Positions 9,101-17,763 of a stretch of DNA of 64,000 bases are shown here, piece by piece (position 1 is the first letter of the stretch; each line of letters opens with the position of its first letter). The stretch covers positions 2,150,970-2,214,969 of the forward strand of contig KE159795.1 in NCBI GenBank assembly GCA_000403475.2, written 5' to 3'. The notes below the pieces were generated by a model. That model was given only the letters and a program-made list of their open reading frames with translations. It did no database searches and was not told the origin of the DNA. The DNA is from Lachnospiraceae bacterium MD308 (GTDB lineage Bacteria > Bacillota > Clostridia > Lachnospirales > Lachnospiraceae). The position numbers and the translations under genes are program-made.

Positions 9101-9506
9101 TCATCTGATGGAGAGAAAAACCGGAGAGATGTTATTTGTCTTAGAAGATCAGAGAAAGCCGCTTGAGAAGGTGCTGACGGCAAATCCGGAATTTAAGAAG
9201 AAGTTTACTTCTAAGCTTGAGCTTCCGATTTTTATCAATGATGAGCTGGTAACCTTTGGTCAGACTTATGCGAAGGAGAATGGATATAAGCTGGATGAGA
9301 TGGGTATCCTGGCGCTTTATAGCCGTATTGATGTGATGCAGAGAGAGGATCATGCGGTATCCGTCGCAGAAGTGAAGGAGATTATGGACGAAGCGATTTC
9401 TCATTCCCAGAGAGTAAATGTGAAGCATCTGGCGCGGAGAGTATTCGGAAAAGGTACGGATGATTCAGACAGGATTATCCTGAAAGAAGAAGATTTTAAA
9501 ATATAG
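6171..9506 (+). CDS. TPR / coiled-coil / acidic-repeat protein with C-terminal P-loop ATPase domain
   Basis: An 1111-residue cytoplasmic protein with no signal or membrane span. Order: TPR-like helical repeats (about 1-200); a Glu/Lys-rich stretch with many Lys and Glu (200-330); an Ala/Glu/Lys coiled coil of KAEEEA-type heptads (about 340-450); a very acidic Glu/Asp/Phe/Ser repeat region (about 530-830); and an AAA-like ATPase domain from about 880 with Walker A GRKGSGKT (907-914) and an acidic helical end. I prefer the TTG at 6171 because GAGGTGAG sits 5 bases upstream; the GTG at 6162 has no ribosome site. It is monocistronic, between its own promoter (6085) and terminator (9518). Function unknown. 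The ATPase end recalls CbbX/SpoVK-like AAA proteins only loosely. Confidence 0.75.
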   Translation: MDKYEYRVKTEQLLEYTEKKQYRKAMEIADTIDWRRVKSASMLNTVSEVYEYCGEFQKSRDILFMAFDRSPGSRKIVYRLATLALKVNDPDEASDCYEEFVKLAPKDPNQYILKYRILKVQRAPVEEQIAALEEFKKAEYIEKWAYELAKLYHDAGMVRECLEECDDLILWFSEGKYVYLAMELKMKYKPLTPLQQEKYDKHTGKKTKDIVIPGQEEEDEEEDKTETANGNTQEIPPLKEEAATEKEEVEEKSVPKQTPTEEKDDVKEAEEEKSKPRAPITRIVTGATLEEALASGVAMAAGLNQEEKAMAERDEELKVSGQMKIEDILQEWEEKQKVNADAIEKQKAEDKERLRIERQEAEKRKEASRKAAEEAARKAEEEARKKAAEEAARKAEEEAKKKAEEAAARKEAEETARKAEEAAKKAEEARRKAAEEAEKLAASQTAAKKKAKGAATSAPKSKKTKKNILEEKTQKLPDDIMELVEQLESRVSGTASPQKEEEEEFEQEDLLEALAEDFGEGEPAVLLEAELQVDESEEEYDFKEEEPEEDLLEEEESEGDFEEDDFEEEEPEGEDVGEEEPENDESEDDFEEEESEDDFGDDESEEGFEEDDFEDDESEDFEKDDFEDESEEEDFEDDESEEDFEEDNFDDESEEDFEEDDFDDDESEEDFEEDDFDDDESEEDFEEDDFDDESEEDFEEDFEEDDFDDESEEDFEEDDFDDESDEDFEEDEFGEEGDFDEDEFDEDEFIESEDDFDEEDFDEDDFEEEDFEDGESEDEDDFDEDELDEDELDEDELDEEDFEEEEEEEISLEIEEPSEEEIQKRFKKAKGGGGVPFDTGFVVTGRYDLSATSEIGLKAGLTEEQKKLFSYFVPVRGMSEQIVEALDNDRRAQREGTSKTGNLLVIGRKGSGKTVLAVDIVKAIQKQRNLKQGKVAIVTGESLNKKELPNIIQKLKGGAIIVEKAGKLNSRTVKELNHLMERKTGEMLFVLEDQRKPLEKVLTANPEFKKKFTSKLELPIFINDELVTFGQTYAKENGYKLDEMGILALYSRIDVMQREDHAVSVAEVKEIMDEAISHSQRVNVKHLARRVFGKGTDDSDRIILKEEDFKI
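8040..8360 (+). repeat. Acidic tandem repeat (ESEEDFEEDDFDD type)
   Basis: About eight imperfect units of 33-42 bases encode Glu/Asp-rich blocks each with two or three Phe. The units are in frame, nearly identical at DNA level, and so likely to vary in number between strains. Looser versions of the same pattern extend from about 7770 to 8640. Confidence 0.85.
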
Positions 9507-9517
9507 CTGTAAAAAAG

Positions 9518-9557
9518 GAGTTTTGGCGAATCATATTTGCCAAAACTCTTTCTTTTT
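9518..9557 (+). terminator. Terminator after the acidic-repeat gene
   Basis: A perfect 10-bp stem (9518-9527 with 9539-9548) is followed by a T-rich tail. Confidence 0.85.
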
Positions 9558-9616
9558 GGGCTCGCGGGGGGTATAATAATATTATTAAAAACAACGCAAC
9601 AAGAGAGGGCACGAAT

Positions 9617-11527
9617 ATGGCGGAAAAGAAAAAGAAAGCGTATGAAATCAGTGAACTTGATCAATACCTTTTCGGACAAGGTAACCATTATGAGATTTAT
9701 AAGAAGATGGGTGCGCACAAGGCAAAAAAGGGAAAGAAGGAAGGAGTTTACTTTGCGGTATGGGCACCCCATGCGAAAACTGTGTCAGTCATCGGTGAAT
9801 TTAATGAGTGGGATATAGAGGCGAATCCGATGGAGCGTCAAGAATCCGTAGGGATCTTTACCTGCTTTGTTCCGGAAGTAAAAGAATATGATATGTACAA
9901 ATATTGTATTCAGACGCATACAGGAGATTATGTGTTTAAGGCCGATCCATTTGCCAACCATGCAGAATTGAGGCCGGGAACTGCATCTAAGATTGTAGAT
10001 ATCAGCAATTTGAGCTGGACGGATTCTGATTGGATGGAAAAAAGGAAAAAATGGAATCATATGCAGAAACCAGTGTCTGTCTACGAGGCGCATATCGGTT
10101 CATGGAAAAGGCATCTGGGGCGAGAGGACGAAGGCTTTTATACGTATCGTGAGTTTGCAAAAGAGATTGCAAAATATGTAAAGGATATGGGATATACGCA
10201 TATTGAGCTGATTGGTATCGCGGAACATCCTTTTGATGGTTCATGGGGGTATCAGGTGACAGGGTACTATGCACCAACTTCCAGGTATGGGACGCCGGAA
10301 GATTTTGCGTGGATGGTTAATTACCTTCATCGCAATAAAATCGGTGTTATACTTGACTGGGTGCCGGCTCATTTTCCAAGAGATGCGCATGGACTTGCGG
10401 ATTTTGACGGAACGCCGACCTTCGAATACGCTGACCCGAGAAAGGGAGAGCATCCGGACTGGGGAACGAAAATATTCGACTTTGGAAAGAATGAGGTAAG
10501 GAATTTCCTGATTTCGAATGCATTATTCTGGATTGAACAGTTTCACGTTGACGGCCTGCGTGTTGATGCGGTTGCTTCTATATTATATCTGGATTATGGA
10601 AAGCAGGATGGACAGTGGGTTGCGAATAAATATGGCGGTAATCAGAACCTGGAAGCGATTGATTTCTTCAAACATTTGAACTCGGTTGTTCTTGGCAGGA
10701 ACCCGGGAGCGATGATGATTGCGGAGGAATCTACAGCATGGCCTAAGGTGACGGGAGATGTGGAAGACGACGGGCTTGGCTTCAGTCTGAAATGGAACAT
10801 GGGATGGATGCATGATTTTACTGAATATATGAAGCTAGATCCTTATTTCCGTAAGGACAATCATCATATGATGACTTTTGCCATGAGTTATGCGGGAAGT
10901 GAAAAATATATTCTTGTGCTGTCTCATGACGAGGTGGTTCATCTTAAATGTTCTATGCTCAATAAGATGCCCGGGCTTGGCTTTGATAAGTTTGCGAACC
11001 TTAAAGCGGGATATGCCTTTATGATGGGACACGCCGGTAAGAAGCTTTTGTTCATGGGACAGGAGTTTGCGCAGCTTCGCGAGTGGAGTGAGGAGCGGGA
11101 GCTTGATTGGTTCCTGCTTGCCGAAGAGGAGCATCAGGCTGTACAGAACTGGATGAGAGATCTTCTGCATTTATATAAGAAGAATCCGGCTCTTTACCAG
11201 GACGAGCAAATATGGGAGGGCTTCGAATGGATCAATGCAGACGATGCTTACCGCAGCATTTTCAGCTTTGTAAGACATTCTAAGAATAAGAAGAAGAACC
11301 TTCTTTTTGTCATTAACTTTACACCGATGACATGGGAAGATTACCGTGTGGGTGTGCCGAGGAAGAAGCAGTATAAGCTTATTATGAACAGTGATGATGT
11401 AAAGTATGGCGGAACGGGAAAGGAGCGTCCGGTTGTTTATAAAGCGGTGAAGAAGGAATGTGATGGAAGACCGTTCTCCTTTGCATATGAATTACCTCCG
11501 TATGGGGTTGCTGTTTTTGAATTTTAA
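9617..11527 (+). CDS. glgB: 1,4-alpha-glucan branching enzyme
   Basis: A 636-residue GH13 enzyme that makes alpha-1,6 branches in glycogen by transferring a cut alpha-1,4 chain. An N-terminal CBM48-type domain (about 35-125) leads into the catalytic barrel. I see the nucleophile Asp317 in RVDAVAS, the acid/base Glu370 in IAEEST, and Asp438 in SHDEV. The length is close to the usual 620-730. The start at 9617 has a GAGAGGG ribosome site. It stands alone, without other glg genes next to it; the next unit (proS) has its own promoter beginning 11 bases after the stop. Confidence 0.93.
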   Translation: MAEKKKKAYEISELDQYLFGQGNHYEIYKKMGAHKAKKGKKEGVYFAVWAPHAKTVSVIGEFNEWDIEANPMERQESVGIFTCFVPEVKEYDMYKYCIQTHTGDYVFKADPFANHAELRPGTASKIVDISNLSWTDSDWMEKRKKWNHMQKPVSVYEAHIGSWKRHLGREDEGFYTYREFAKEIAKYVKDMGYTHIELIGIAEHPFDGSWGYQVTGYYAPTSRYGTPEDFAWMVNYLHRNKIGVILDWVPAHFPRDAHGLADFDGTPTFEYADPRKGEHPDWGTKIFDFGKNEVRNFLISNALFWIEQFHVDGLRVDAVASILYLDYGKQDGQWVANKYGGNQNLEAIDFFKHLNSVVLGRNPGAMMIAEESTAWPKVTGDVEDDGLGFSLKWNMGWMHDFTEYMKLDPYFRKDNHHMMTFAMSYAGSEKYILVLSHDEVVHLKCSMLNKMPGLGFDKFANLKAGYAFMMGHAGKKLLFMGQEFAQLREWSEERELDWFLLAEEEHQAVQNWMRDLLHLYKKNPALYQDEQIWEGFEWINADDAYRSIFSFVRHSKNKKKNLLFVINFTPMTWEDYRVGVPRKKQYKLIMNSDDVKYGGTGKERPVVYKAVKKECDGRPFSFAYELPPYGVAVFEF

Positions 11528-11537
11528 TAATCAGGGC

Positions 11538-11566
11538 TTGACAAATGATTTATTATCAATTAGAAT
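11538..11566 (+). promoter_or_regulatory. Promoter of the T-box/proS unit
   Basis: TTGACA (11538-11543), a 17-base spacer and TAGAAT (11561-11566). Confidence 0.85.
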
Positions 11567-11572
11567 TACGGT

Positions 11573-11854
11573 TAATTGAATACCTGCTGGCAATGATGGT
11601 TGCAAAAAGCAGGTTGGGCGATGAAGAGGGATAGTAGTTGCAGATGAAGTTTTACAGAGAGAGGATTCGTAGGCTGAGAGATTCTTGTACGGAGCTGTGA
11701 TGAACCTGCCTTGGAGCCGCTGTATGAAAGTACGGCGTGGCACTAGCGTTAATGGTGGAGAAGAGAGAGGACTGCGTAAGATATTGCAGTTAACGAGGGT
11801 GGTACCGCCGAGGTTTTCGGTCCCTTTTGGGGGAACGGAAGTCTCGGCGGTTTT
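11573..11854 (+). promoter_or_regulatory. T-box riboswitch leader (proline-type) of proS
   Basis: The leader contains the T-box antiterminator core GAGGGTGGTACCGC (11795-11808), which pairs with the uncharged tRNA 3' end, and a Stem I region (about 11615-11760) with GAGAG and AG-bulge-like elements. The terminator overlaps the T-box core, so the two structures exclude each other. A CCU at 11705-11707 on the 3' side of Stem I is the likely proline specifier; that position is inference. Uncharged tRNA-Pro should favour read-through into proS. Confidence 0.9.
11805..11854 (+). terminator. T-box-controlled terminator
   Basis: An 8-bp GC-rich stem (11805-11812 with 11843-11850) followed by TTTT. 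It overlaps the 3' half of the T-box core, as expected for a transcription-attenuating T-box. Confidence 0.85.
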
Positions 11855-11904
11855 GTGCCTGAGTGAAAGGTTAGACTGTTATTAAAGTAAAAGGAGAAGG
11901 AAAC

Positions 11905-13347
11905 ATGGCAAAGGAAAAAAAGTTGGTAAAAAATATTACACCGCGTGATGAAAATTTTGCACAGTGGTACACGGATGTTGTGCGTGAGGCAGAGTTGTGT
12001 GATTATTCAAGTGTTAAGGGATGCCTTAACTATCTGCCTAACGGTTACGCAATTTGGGAACTTATTCAGGCAGATTTGGACAGACGTTTCAAGGAGACGG
12101 GCGTGGAGAATGTGTCTCTGCCGCTTTTGATTCCGGAGAGCCTTCTTGAGAAAGAAGCAGATCACGTGGAAGGTTTCGCGCCGGAGGTTGCATGGGTAAC
12201 ACATGGCGGTATGGAGAGACTTCAGGAGAGGCTTTGTATCCGTCCGACATCAGAGACTTTATTCTGCGATCTTTGGGCAAGAACCGTTAAATCTTACAGA
12301 GATCTTCCGAAAGTATGGAACCAGTGGAACAGCGTTCTGCGCTGGGAAAAGACTACAAGACCGTTCCTTCGCTCCAGAGAGTTCTTATGGCAGGAGGGGC
12401 ATACGATTCATGCTACTTACGAGGAAGCAGAGGCGCGCACGATTCAGATGTTCCATGTGTATGAGGATTGTTATAAAGAGACGCTTGCGATTCCGTTTGT
12501 ATCAGGAAGAAAGGCAGAGCATGAGAAGTTTGCCGGTGCGCAGGATACTTATACAATTGAAGCGCTGATGCATGACGGCAAGGCGCTGCAGTCTGCGACA
12601 AGTCATTTCTTTGGAAGCGGTTTTCCGGATGCTTTCGGTATTAAATATATTGATAAAAATAATGAACCTCAGAGTGTATACGAGACTTCATGGGGATGGT
12701 CTACGAGAAGTATCGGCGGTCTGATTATGGTTCACGGTGATGACGACGGGCTGGTATTGCCGCCTCATGTAGCGCCGGTTGAGTGCCGGGTAATTCCGAT
12801 TGCACAGCACAAAGAGGGAGTTCTTGACAAGGCCTATGCGTTGTTTGAAGAGCTTAAAAAAGCCGGATACAGAGTAAAGATTGACGCTTCTGACAAGAGT
12901 CCGGGATGGAAGTTCGCTGAGCAGGAGATTCTTGGAATCCCGACTCGTATTGAGATTGGCCCGAAAGATATTGAGAACAATCAGGTAGTAGTTGTGCGCC
13001 GTGACAACAGAGAGAAGATTGTTGTTCCGATGGATGAGATAGCAGGCAGGCTTAGAGATATCTTAGAGACTATTCAGCAGGATATGTACAACCGCGCGAA
13101 GGATTTCCTGAACTCACATATTGATACAGCTACAGATATTGATGAGATGAAGGAGAAGTTCCAGCAGAACAGAGGTTTCGTAAAGGCATGCTGGTGCGGC
13201 GACCCGGAATGTGAGGGAGAAGTGAAGTATGTGACAGGTGGTGCGGCGACCAGATGTCTGATTGAGGATGAAGAGATGATTTCTGATAAATGTATCTGGT
13301 GCGGCAAGCCGGCGAAGCATATGGCTTACTGGGGCAAAGCATACTAG
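11905..13347 (+). CDS. proS: Prolyl-tRNA synthetase
   Basis: A 480-residue class II synthetase charging tRNA-Pro in the cytoplasm. Motif 2 is visible in the WEKTTRPFLRSREFLWQE stretch and motif 3 around SWGWSTRSIGG. The anticodon-binding domain is about 290-385. A C-terminal zinc-binding-like domain (CWCGDPEC...CIWCGKPA) ends in the usual Tyr. The lack of an inserted editing domain and the length place it in the short archaeal/eukaryote-like group of ProRS (type 3), common in Clostridia. AAGGAGAAGG precedes the ATG. Controlled by the upstream T-box. The stop is one base before cca, so the two are cotranscribed. Confidence 0.95.
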   Translation: MAKEKKLVKNITPRDENFAQWYTDVVREAELCDYSSVKGCLNYLPNGYAIWELIQADLDRRFKETGVENVSLPLLIPESLLEKEADHVEGFAPEVAWVTHGGMERLQERLCIRPTSETLFCDLWARTVKSYRDLPKVWNQWNSVLRWEKTTRPFLRSREFLWQEGHTIHATYEEAEARTIQMFHVYEDCYKETLAIPFVSGRKAEHEKFAGAQDTYTIEALMHDGKALQSATSHFFGSGFPDAFGIKYIDKNNEPQSVYETSWGWSTRSIGGLIMVHGDDDGLVLPPHVAPVECRVIPIAQHKEGVLDKAYALFEELKKAGYRVKIDASDKSPGWKFAEQEILGIPTRIEIGPKDIENNQVVVVRRDNREKIVVPMDEIAGRLRDILETIQQDMYNRAKDFLNSHIDTATDIDEMKEKFQQNRGFVKACWCGDPECEGEVKYVTGGAATRCLIEDEEMISDKCIWCGKPAKHMAYWGKAY

Positions 13348-13348
13348 G

Positions 13349-14692
13349 ATGGAAGAATATGATATCCGATTGCCCCAAAAAGTGAATAGGATTATCACAA
13401 GCTTACAGAATGCGGGATTTGAAGCTTACGCGGTAGGCGGGTGTGTGCGGGACTCTATCCTTGGAAGAGAACCTGGTGATTGGGATATCACAACTTCGGC
13501 GATGCCGGAGGAGACGAAGGCGTTGTTTGAGAAGACGGTTGATACAGGCATTGAACATGGGACGGTGACGGTACTTCTTGAGCGGGAAGGCTTCGAGGTG
13601 ACTACTTACCGGATTGACGGAAAATACGAAGACAGCCGCCATCCCAAAGAAGTGACCTTTACCCGCAGTCTTAAAGAGGATCTCTTACGCCGGGATTTTA
13701 CGATTAACGCCATGGCGTACAATGAAAAGAATGGCCTGGTGGATATCTTTGGCGGCTTGCGGGATCTTAAAGAAAGAAAGATTCGATGTGTGGGAGATGC
13801 GAAAGCAAGATTTTCCGAGGATGCTCTTAGGATATTGAGAGGCATTCGGTTTGCTGCCCAGTTAGGCTTCTCTATTGACGAGGAGACGAAAGCGGGTATG
13901 GAAAAGCTTGCCCCCACCTTAAAAAATATCAGCGCGGAACGGATTCAGACGGAGCTTGTAAAGATGCTGATATCGAGGCGGCCGGAGCTTATAAGGGAAG
14001 CGTATGAACTTGGAATTACAGCCCAGTTTTTGCCGGAGTTTGACCGGTTGATGGAGACTGCGCAGGAGACACCGCACCATATGTATACCGTTGGCGAACA
14101 CACGATTCATGCGATAGGGAATGTGCGTCCGGATAAGGTTCTGCGGCTTACGATGCTTCTTCACGATATGGGAAAGCCGGCGTATAAGACGGTGGACGAG
14201 GATGGACGGGCACACTTTAAAAAACATGCTCTTGAGAGTGAGATTATCGCGGGGCGTATCTTAAGGCGGCTGAAGTTCGATAATGATACGATTCACAAGG
14301 TGACGCGGCTTGTACGTTATCATGATTATCGAATGCCTTCGGCAGCAAAAGATGTTCGGCGTGCTATGAATAAAATTGGTGAGGATATCTTCTCTTATTA
14401 TATGGAAGTGCGCCGTGGGGATGTGTTGGCGCAAAGCATGTATCAGAGGGAAGAGAAGATACAGAATCTTGACGAGATAGAAAGACTGTATCAGGAAATC
14501 ATAGAAAAAGGGCAATGCGTGTCTTTAAAAGAGCTCTCGGTAACAGGCAGGGACTTAATAGAGGCAGGTATGGCGCCGGGTAAAGAAATCGGTGTGAAGT
14601 TAAATGAACTTTTACTTCTGGTTATTGAAGAACCAGAGTTAAATACAAAAGAAAAATTGCTTGAGTACCTGGCGGAACACGAAGCGGGATAA
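13349..14692 (+). CDS. cca: CCA tRNA nucleotidyltransferase (HD-domain type)
   Basis: A 447-residue enzyme that builds or repairs the tRNA 3'-CCA. The nucleotidyltransferase head holds GGCVRDSILG (30-39) and the catalytic acids Asp44 and Asp46 in GDWDITT. An RNA-binding middle (about 130-230) follows, then an HD phosphohydrolase-like domain (HDMGKP, about 270). The length fits HD-containing bacterial members. The ATG starts one base after the proS stop, suggesting translational coupling. It makes sense beside a tRNA synthetase. A strong terminator follows. Confidence 0.93.
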   Translation: MEEYDIRLPQKVNRIITSLQNAGFEAYAVGGCVRDSILGREPGDWDITTSAMPEETKALFEKTVDTGIEHGTVTVLLEREGFEVTTYRIDGKYEDSRHPKEVTFTRSLKEDLLRRDFTINAMAYNEKNGLVDIFGGLRDLKERKIRCVGDAKARFSEDALRILRGIRFAAQLGFSIDEETKAGMEKLAPTLKNISAERIQTELVKMLISRRPELIREAYELGITAQFLPEFDRLMETAQETPHHMYTVGEHTIHAIGNVRPDKVLRLTMLLHDMGKPAYKTVDEDGRAHFKKHALESEIIAGRILRRLKFDNDTIHKVTRLVRYHDYRMPSAAKDVRRAMNKIGEDIFSYYMEVRRGDVLAQSMYQREEKIQNLDEIERLYQEIIEKGQCVSLKELSVTGRDLIEAGMAPGKEIGVKLNELLLLVIEEPELNTKEKLLEYLAEHEAG

Positions 14693-14697
14693 AAAAT

Positions 14698-14740
14698 GAG
14701 GCGCAGACGAAAAAAAGTCTGCGCCTCGAATCATATTTTT
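14698..14740 (+). terminator. Terminator after cca
   Basis: A perfect 11-bp stem (14698-14708 with 14717-14727) with an A-rich loop and T runs from 14735. Confidence 0.9.
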
Positions 14741-14759
14741 GTTTTTTACATCATACTTT
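14732..14759 (+). promoter_or_regulatory. Candidate sigma-E (sporulation) promoter
   Basis: CATATT (14732-14737), a 14-base spacer and CATACTTT (14752-14759) fit the mother-cell sigma-E pattern (ATATT-14-CATACANT). It lies 39 bases upstream of a spore-coat-like gene, as expected. Confidence 0.5.
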
Positions 14760-14797
14760 AAAAAGAACATGTAATGTAGAGTGCAGGGGATGTCAAT

Positions 14798-15805
14798 ATG
14801 CAGGAATATGATAAGAACATTTTGGAAAAATATAACATTGACGTAAGCAGCACCCGTAAAGTGAGGGGTGCTGTTTTATGCGACACAAGTCGGGGGGTAT
14901 TTCTCTTAAAGGAAGTGTCAGCGCCGGCAGGACGCATCCCCTCGCTATGTGGATTGTATGCACATCTTATGGAACACGGCTTTGAAGGTGTGGATTATAT
15001 CGAGCCCAATGAGGACGGGGAGTATGTTACGGCGTGTGAGGACGGAAAAAAATATATGTTGCGCCGATGGTTCCGGGGGCGGGAATGTGATCTTAGAAAA
15101 CCGGCAGAGCTTTTGGAGGCGTCCGGGAATCTGGCGAAGCTTCATGTGATTATGCGGGTAAAACTTTCCCAGGGAGCGAAAGCGGAAAGGCTGGAAAAGG
15201 AGTACGAGCGGCATGACAGAGAGCTTAGAAAGGTTCGCAGGTTTGTGCGTACCATGACTTCTAAGGGAGAGTTCGAAATCGAGTTCTTAAAATACTTTGA
15301 CGCCATGTATCAGTGGGCGCAGATTGCGGGTGATTTACTGGTGAAATCCGGATACGAGCGGCTTTACCAGGAAAGTATTACAACGAACTGTCTGATTCAC
15401 GGAGAATATAATTACCATAATATATTGATGAAATATGATGAGCCGTACGGCGCTTTGCCGGGAATATTGGCTACAACTAATTTTGATAAATTCAAGCACG
15501 ACATACAGGTGGAAGATTTATATTATTTTTTCCGTAAGGTAATGGAAAAGCATGGGTGGAAAGAGCGGTTGGGAGATAACATGCTCAACGCATATTCTGC
15601 AATCTGTCCGTTGTCAGATGACGAGATGGAGTATTTGAAAGTCCGGCTTGCCTACCCGGAAAAATTCTGGAAGATTGCTAATTCTTACTATCATTCTAAT
15701 AAAGCGTGGATTTCTGTGAAAAATGTGGAGAAGTTGAATACGGCAATCCGGCAGACGAAAGAGAAAGAGCGGTTTATGAAGAATATATTTGCTTTTCATT
15801 TGTAA
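14798..15805 (+). CDS. CotS-family spore coat protein (kinase-like fold)
   Basis: A 335-residue protein of the CotS/YutH family, which has an aminoglycoside-phosphotransferase-like fold. The N-lobe has FLLKEV, a Lys in the ATP-lysine position. The C-lobe has NCLIHGEYNYHNILM, matching the catalytic-loop HGDxxxxN pattern with Glu in place of Asp. Bacillus members are coat proteins or related to spore polysaccharide modification. The ATG at 14798 follows AGGGGATG. The upstream sigma-E-like promoter supports a sporulation role. Whether it phosphorylates anything is unknown. Confidence 0.78.
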   Translation: MQEYDKNILEKYNIDVSSTRKVRGAVLCDTSRGVFLLKEVSAPAGRIPSLCGLYAHLMEHGFEGVDYIEPNEDGEYVTACEDGKKYMLRRWFRGRECDLRKPAELLEASGNLAKLHVIMRVKLSQGAKAERLEKEYERHDRELRKVRRFVRTMTSKGEFEIEFLKYFDAMYQWAQIAGDLLVKSGYERLYQESITTNCLIHGEYNYHNILMKYDEPYGALPGILATTNFDKFKHDIQVEDLYYFFRKVMEKHGWKERLGDNMLNAYSAICPLSDDEMEYLKVRLAYPEKFWKIANSYYHSNKAWISVKNVEKLNTAIRQTKEKERFMKNIFAFHL

Positions 15806-15856
15806 GCGGTTGGTGTATAATAATTTACAGTAATAGCAAGACGAGGAGGTACAGAT

Positions 15857-17587
15857 ATGGAATATCGCGAGCGGTATGAGGAGTGGATGAACAATCCATA
15901 TTTTGATGAAGCAACTAGGGAAGAACTAAAGAAGATTGCAGACGATGATAATGAGATAAAGGAGCGTTTTTACAAAGATCTCGAATTTGGTACTGCGGGG
16001 CTTAGAGGTATAATCGGCGCGGGAACAAACCGCCTGAATATCTACACGGTCAGAAAGGCTACGCAGGGACTGGCAAATTATATCTCGGCGAAGAATGCGA
16101 AGGAACAGGGCGTGGCAATCGCTTATGATTCAAGAAGGATGTCACCGGAATTTGCGGATGAGGCGGCGCTGTGCCTTGCTGCGAACGGTATTAAGGCATA
16201 TGTATTTGATGCGCTGCGTCCTACGCCGGAGCTTTCCTATGCAGTGAGAAAGCTTGGATGTATTGCGGGAATTAATATTACAGCGAGCCATAACCCGCCG
16301 GAGTACAATGGATATAAGGTATACTGGGAGGATGGAGCTCAGATTACCCCGCCTCATGACAAGGGGATTATGGATGAGGTGAAAGCAGTAACAGATTATA
16401 ATACTGTGAAAACAATGGAATTAGAGGCGGCAAAGGCATCCGGGCTTTATCAGGTGATCGGAGCGGACATTGACGACGGCTATATTGCGGAGTTAAAAAC
16501 GCAGGTGCTTCATCAGGATGCGATTGATGCGGTTGGCGATGAGCTTAAGATTGTGTACAGTCCGCTTCACGGGACGGGCAATGTTCCGGCAAGACGAATC
16601 TTAAAGGAGCTTGGCTTTAAAAATGTTCATGTTGTGAAGGAGCAGGAGCTGCCGGATGGAGAATTCCCGACGGTTTCCTATCCGAATCCGGAGGCAGAGG
16701 AAGCATTCGAGCTTGGTCTTAAGCTTGCGAAAGAGATTGATGCGGATCTTGTGCTTGCAACTGACCCGGATGCTGACAGGCTTGGCGTGCGTGTCAAAGA
16801 TAAAGACGGAGTATATCATACGTTGACAGGTAATATGTCGGGATGTCTTCTTGCAGATTATGAGATTGGGCAGCGTAAGGCGCTTCAGGGACTTCCGGAT
16901 GACGGATATCTGATTAAGACAATCGTTACTTCTAATATGGCGGATGCGATTGCAAAGGAATATCATGCCGGACTGATCGAAGTGCTGACAGGATTTAAGT
17001 ATATCGGGCAGCAGATTCTTGGATTCGAGACGACGGGAAAAGGCAATTATCTGTTTGGATTCGAAGAAAGTTATGGGTGCTTAATCGGAACACATGCAAG
17101 AGATAAGGATGCGATTGTTGCGACCATGGCTCTTTGCGAGGCGGCGGCTTATTATAAGACACAGGGCAAGACTCTGTGGGATGCAATGGTGGACATGTAT
17201 GAGAAGTACGGATACTATAAAGACGATATACAGTCCATTACATTGAAAGGAATTGAGGGTCTTCAGAAGATTCAGGAAATCCTTGAGACATTAAGAAAGA
17301 ATCCTCCGACAGAGTTTGGCGGGTACAAGGTATTAAAAGCGCGGGATTATCAGGCTGACACGATTAAAGACCTTGCGTCAGGCGAGGTTACAAGTACCGG
17401 GCTTCCGGCATCGAATGTTCTGTATTATGACTTGACGGATGATGCATGGCTTTGTGTGAGGCCGTCCGGAACAGAGCCAAAAGTGAAGTTCTATTATGGT
17501 ATTAAGGGAACGTCTCTTAAGGATGCGGATGAGAAATCTAAAAACCTTGGCGAGAAGGTTTTAGCTATGATTGACACGATGCTTTAA
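15857..17587 (+). CDS. pgcA: Alpha-phosphoglucomutase / phosphomannomutase
   Basis: A 576-residue phosphohexomutase interconverting glucose-6-P and glucose-1-P (possibly mannose phosphates), linking glycolysis to glycogen and envelope sugars. Phosphoserine loop TASHNP with Ser144; metal site DPDADR (Asp303, 305, 307); sugar loop GFEESYG; phosphate-binding RPSGTEPK near the C-terminus. Length matches the PgcA/PGM2-like group. ACGAGGAGG precedes the ATG. It could feed glgB, 4 kb upstream, through glucose-1-P, although no ADP-glucose pyrophosphorylase is in the window. Confidence 0.92.
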   Translation: MEYRERYEEWMNNPYFDEATREELKKIADDDNEIKERFYKDLEFGTAGLRGIIGAGTNRLNIYTVRKATQGLANYISAKNAKEQGVAIAYDSRRMSPEFADEAALCLAANGIKAYVFDALRPTPELSYAVRKLGCIAGINITASHNPPEYNGYKVYWEDGAQITPPHDKGIMDEVKAVTDYNTVKTMELEAAKASGLYQVIGADIDDGYIAELKTQVLHQDAIDAVGDELKIVYSPLHGTGNVPARRILKELGFKNVHVVKEQELPDGEFPTVSYPNPEAEEAFELGLKLAKEIDADLVLATDPDADRLGVRVKDKDGVYHTLTGNMSGCLLADYEIGQRKALQGLPDDGYLIKTIVTSNMADAIAKEYHAGLIEVLTGFKYIGQQILGFETTGKGNYLFGFEESYGCLIGTHARDKDAIVATMALCEAAAYYKTQGKTLWDAMVDMYEKYGYYKDDIQSITLKGIEGLQKIQEILETLRKNPPTEFGGYKVLKARDYQADTIKDLASGEVTSTGLPASNVLYYDLTDDAWLCVRPSGTEPKVKFYYGIKGTSLKDADEKSKNLGEKVLAMIDTML

Positions 17588-17641
17588 GCTTTTTGGAAAT
17601 ATATGCAATAGGTAAAAACGGCTTAAAATAGGGAAATATCC

Positions 17642-17670
17642 TTGACAAACTGTAGGAAAGTAGGTATAAC
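17642..17670 (+). promoter_or_regulatory. Promoter of the HU gene
   Basis: TTGACA (17642-17647), 17-base spacer, TATAAC (17665-17670), about 90 bases before the start codon. Confidence 0.85.
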
Positions 17671-17763
17671 TATATCATGGGCGAAAAAAGCATATAGATA
17701 TGCATACGCTGAAAAGAAAAGCTGATAGAGTTATTAGGTGATAACAAGAGGAGGAAATTATCC

